A stretch of DNA of 8,199 nt from Candidatus Desantisbacteria bacterium CG1_02_38_46. GTDB lineage: Bacteria; Desantisbacteria; UBA1551; UBA1559. The stretch spans positions 1 to 8,199 of the forward strand of contig MNUO01000007.1 of assembly GCA_001871015.1 (NCBI GenBank). The letters run 5' to 3'. Under the pieces are notes generated by a model. That model ran no database searches. It saw nothing but the letters and a program-made list of their open reading frames with translations, and was not told the origin of the DNA. A program made the position numbers and the translations under genes. Shown one piece after another: positions 6,524 through 8,199 of this stretch. Each line of letters begins with the position of its first letter. The first letter of the stretch is position 1.

Positions 6524-7701
6524 TATTTCTCCTTTTTGAATAATAAAATATACTCATGTTTAAAAATATAAAATCCACCGACCAAAGCACGGTACTGCCA
6601 GAGTTCTTTTTGGTTTCGCTTGCCTCGTGTTTCTTCAAAGTTTTTCACAATAATACTTTTTAGGGAATAGCCTCTTTTCATTACTTCTTGCATAGTATAA
6701 AAACCAAGTGGTATCCATTCGCCTCTGGAGTATTTGTCGCCAATCACAATTGCGAGGTATCTTCCTTTTTGAAGTATGGGATAGGTATTATCAATTACTT
6801 CACCAAACATTTTCAAAAAAGATTCGGTAGATGGAGCATTTGATAAATCATCAGCGCTGTTGCTAAACTTAATAATGTTATGATATGGAGGATGCATAAT
6901 CAATAATTGGGTTTCTTTGATTCCCTGTTTTTCAAGTAATTTCTTTAAATCTATCTTGCGACTGTCTCCTGTTTCGATAATAGTTTTAACATTAAATGGG
7001 TTCTGCTCTTTATTGATAAGTGCTTTTGCTTTTTCTGCAACTTCAGGATTTAATTCTAAACCAATGCCATTTCTGCCAAGTCGCTTACACTCAATCAATG
7101 TAGTACCACTACCAACAAATGGGTCAAGTACCCATTCACTTTTCTTAGTATATCTTAACATCATTTGATGAGGGATTTGTGGAATAAAATTACCCCAATA
7201 CCATCCCATATGTGCACCAGATGCATCTCTTTTATCGAGAACCCAGAGGCTGTCGGTAAGGATATCGGTATATTCTTTCCAGCGATTTAAATTTATATCG
7301 TTAATTTTGCTTGTTCTGATTTTTTCAACACCTTTTTTAAGACGCTCAATATAGTAATGGGCTCGTTCAAAAGTCTGAGATTGAGATATTTGACTTAATT
7401 CTTCTAGTAGAGCACCTTTGTTCATTATTATTGTGTCGCCATTACCGTCTATGTTCATAATTCCAATTTTATCTGACTTGGGAAAATTGACAATTTGCTG
7501 AATAAGTCCAATTTCATACCTCAAAGAAGATTTGTCAGATAAGTTTTGTAGTTCTTCTATCTTCCCCAGTAATTTTGTTTTGTTTATAATTACGCTCTTT
7601 TTCCAAGATAGTGGGTCAGATTCATATTCATTAAATAAAACATGTTCTTCTAATTTCCAATTTTTTGTTCTACTTTTATCAGTTTTCTTATACCGCTTCA
7701 T
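6523..7701 (-). CDS. putative R-M DNA methyltransferase (N4-cytosine/N6-adenine type)
   Basis: SAM-dependent amino-methyltransferase of 392 aa. Motif X/I is clear: IPHQMMLRYTKKSEWVLDPFVGSGTT, with the SAM-binding loop DPFVGSGTT (193-201). Motif II is GLELNPEVAEKA (214-225), motif III GDSRKI (245-250), and catalytic motif IV LLIMHPPYHNIIKFS, with HPPY (270-273) where classical enzymes have DPPY, NPPY or SPPY. Downstream strands (RYLAIVIGDKY, then YILLF) complete the fold. The order X-I-IV is gamma-like, but no C-terminal target-recognition domain follows. The unrecognised N-terminal 150 residues may hold it. The start has a strong GAAGGGAG 5 nt upstream. It is 38 nt downstream of the EamA gene, and its stop overlaps the start of the nuclease gene. 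The target base cannot be decided. Confidence 0.85.
   Translation of the reverse strand: MKRYKKTDKSRTKNWKLEEHVLFNEYESDPLSWKKSVIINKTKLLGKIEELQNLSDKSSLRYEIGLIQQIVNFPKSDKIGIMNIDGNGDTIIMNKGALLEELSQISQSQTFERAHYYIERLKKGVEKIRTSKINDINLNRWKEYTDILTDSLWVLDKRDASGAHMGWYWGNFIPQIPHQMMLRYTKKSEWVLDPFVGSGTTLIECKRLGRNGIGLELNPEVAEKAKALINKEQNPFNVKTIIETGDSRKIDLKKLLEKQGIKETQLLIMHPPYHNIIKFSNSADDLSNAPSTESFLKMFGEVIDNTYPILQKGRYLAIVIGDKYSRGEWIPLGFYTMQEVMKRGYSLKSIIVKNFEETRGKRNQKELWQYRALVGGFYIFKHEYILLFKKEK
6529..6533 (-). promoter_or_regulatory. Shine-Dalgarno of the nuclease gene inside the methyltransferase gene
   Basis: AGGAG on the minus strand lies 5 nt before the nuclease ATG and within the last codons of the methyltransferase gene, whose stop shares a base with that ATG (TAATG). 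The nuclease can thus be translated by coupled re-initiation after the methyltransferase, a common way to keep modification ahead of restriction. Confidence 0.75.
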
Positions 7702-7739
7702 TTATTCTCCCTTCTTTTATTGTTTCTGGAGTCGTAAAA

Positions 7740-8150
7740 TTATATACTTATCAGAATAAGACCGATAGTTCCGCTGATTATCCCTAAAATCCCCCTGATT
7801 CCTAATTTTTCTTTGAAAATAAGAACAGCAAGGACGGAAACAGTAATTAAATTGCCTCCACCAGCAATAGGAAAAACAATTGTTGCCGGTATTTTGGTTA
7901 AGGCAAGAGTCATAAACAGAGAACCTGAAAAACTGCTTACTCCTGCTACTACACCAATGATAATTTCTTTTTTAGCCGGGAAAGTTCTTGATTTAAAACA
8001 GAAAAGAAAAGACCAGAGAAATCCAACAAAATAAAAAACTAAGAGATAGCATAGAAAAAAATTACCCATTCCTAACTTAATAAGTGCATTCACCGCTAAA
8101 AGACAGAAACCATTAGAGAAAAAAGCTAAAATAATGAATTTTTTCCACAT
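7740..8150 (-). CDS. half-size EamA/DMT-family membrane transporter
   Basis: Inner-membrane protein of 136 aa with about five hydrophobic helices (roughly 5-25, 31-52, 62-84, 88-112 and 116-136). The C-terminal half (ALTKIPATIVFPIAGGGNLITVSVLAVLIFKEKLGIRG, then GTIGLILI) is the typical end of an EamA repeat, including the FKEKL motif. Full EamA transporters have two such repeats (about 300 aa). Half-size members such as ArnE/ArnF and paired SMR proteins work as homo- or heterodimers. The start follows AAAGGA by 9 nt and overlaps an upstream stop codon (TAATG). The frame is technically open further upstream, but those codons give an unlikely polar and aromatic sequence. The substrate is unknown. 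The methyltransferase starts 38 nt downstream on the same strand. Confidence 0.8.
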   Translation of the reverse strand: MWKKFIILAFFSNGFCLLAVNALIKLGMGNFFLCYLLVFYFVGFLWSFLFCFKSRTFPAKKEIIIGVVAGVSSFSGSLFMTLALTKIPATIVFPIAGGGNLITVSVLAVLIFKEKLGIRGILGIISGTIGLILISI

Positions 8151-8199
8151 TATTTTACATCCTTTCCAATAAGAACAATAGAAATAAAGATTAAAATTA
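8150..8199 (-). CDS. C-terminal end of a hydrophobic membrane protein, probably the EamA partner (truncated by window)
   Basis: In the frame one base off the EamA gene, the minus strand encodes ILIFISIVLIGKDVK followed by TAA. A hydrophobic helix with a short charged tail is how EamA or small multidrug-resistance subunits end. Its stop overlaps the start of the next gene as TAATG, and the Shine-Dalgarno AAAGGA of that gene lies within its last codons. This arrangement suggests a two-gene half-transporter. Only 15 residues are visible, so the family is an inference from context. Confidence 0.55.
   Translation of the reverse strand, partial: ILIFISIVLIGKDVK

Noticed and set aside
8151-8199. 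In-frame upstream extension of the EamA gene to the window edge
   Set aside because: The extension would read YFYCSYWKGCK, unlike a transporter. The alternative frame gives a plausible hydrophobic C-terminus with a TAATG overlap and leaves a Shine-Dalgarno at the right distance.

Overview
The window is AT-rich and nearly fully coding, and almost every gene lies on the minus strand. The exception is a transposase tail at the left edge. An OmpA-type envelope protein with a signal peptide suggests a Gram-negative (diderm) bacterium. Short palindromic and 'TGTCATTGCGA…GCAATCT'-type intergenic repeats, together with the low GC, fit an uncultured candidate-phylum genome (WOR-3/Cloacimonadota/Omnitrophota-like). 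That placement is an impression and cannot be proved from this sequence.

Layout, left to right. (1) 3-233 (+): C-terminal end of an IS630-family transposase, entering from outside the window. (2) 256-729 (-): a flavodoxin-fold protein. (3) 791-1342 (-): an O6-alkylguanine-DNA alkyltransferase (Ogt/MGMT). (4) 1363-1481: a cluster of short palindromic repeats between lepA and ogt. (5) 1483-4918 (-): ompA-like gene, HAD-IIA phosphatase and lepA in close succession, with only 1 nt between the last two. LepA carries a GC-rich extra block of about 28 residues inside its G domain. (6) 4994-5365 (-): a small stand-alone GGQ release-factor-like protein, probably with its own promoter. (7) 5429-7701 (-): a two-gene restriction-modification candidate. 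A gamma-order DNA methyltransferase overlaps by 1 nt (TAATG) a nuclease that combines an N-terminal EVE/PUA-like domain with a NucS-like PD-(D/E)XK domain. (8) 7740-8199 (-): a half-size EamA transporter, preceded in TAATG overlap by the hydrophobic C-terminus of another gene. This is probably a paired half-transporter.

Transcription of the minus-strand genes runs right to left: EamA pair, then methyltransferase and nuclease, then RF-like, OmpA, HAD, LepA, then Ogt and flavodoxin. The RF-like and LepA genes are both translation-related. The R-M pair and the flanking transporter are visibly more AT-rich (one sampled 60-base line is 32% GC, against 43% for a sampled line of lepA), consistent with acquired DNA.

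The strongest points for follow-up are the in-frame GC-rich insertion in lepA, the unusual EVE-like plus nuclease R-M pair, and the repeat cluster downstream of lepA.
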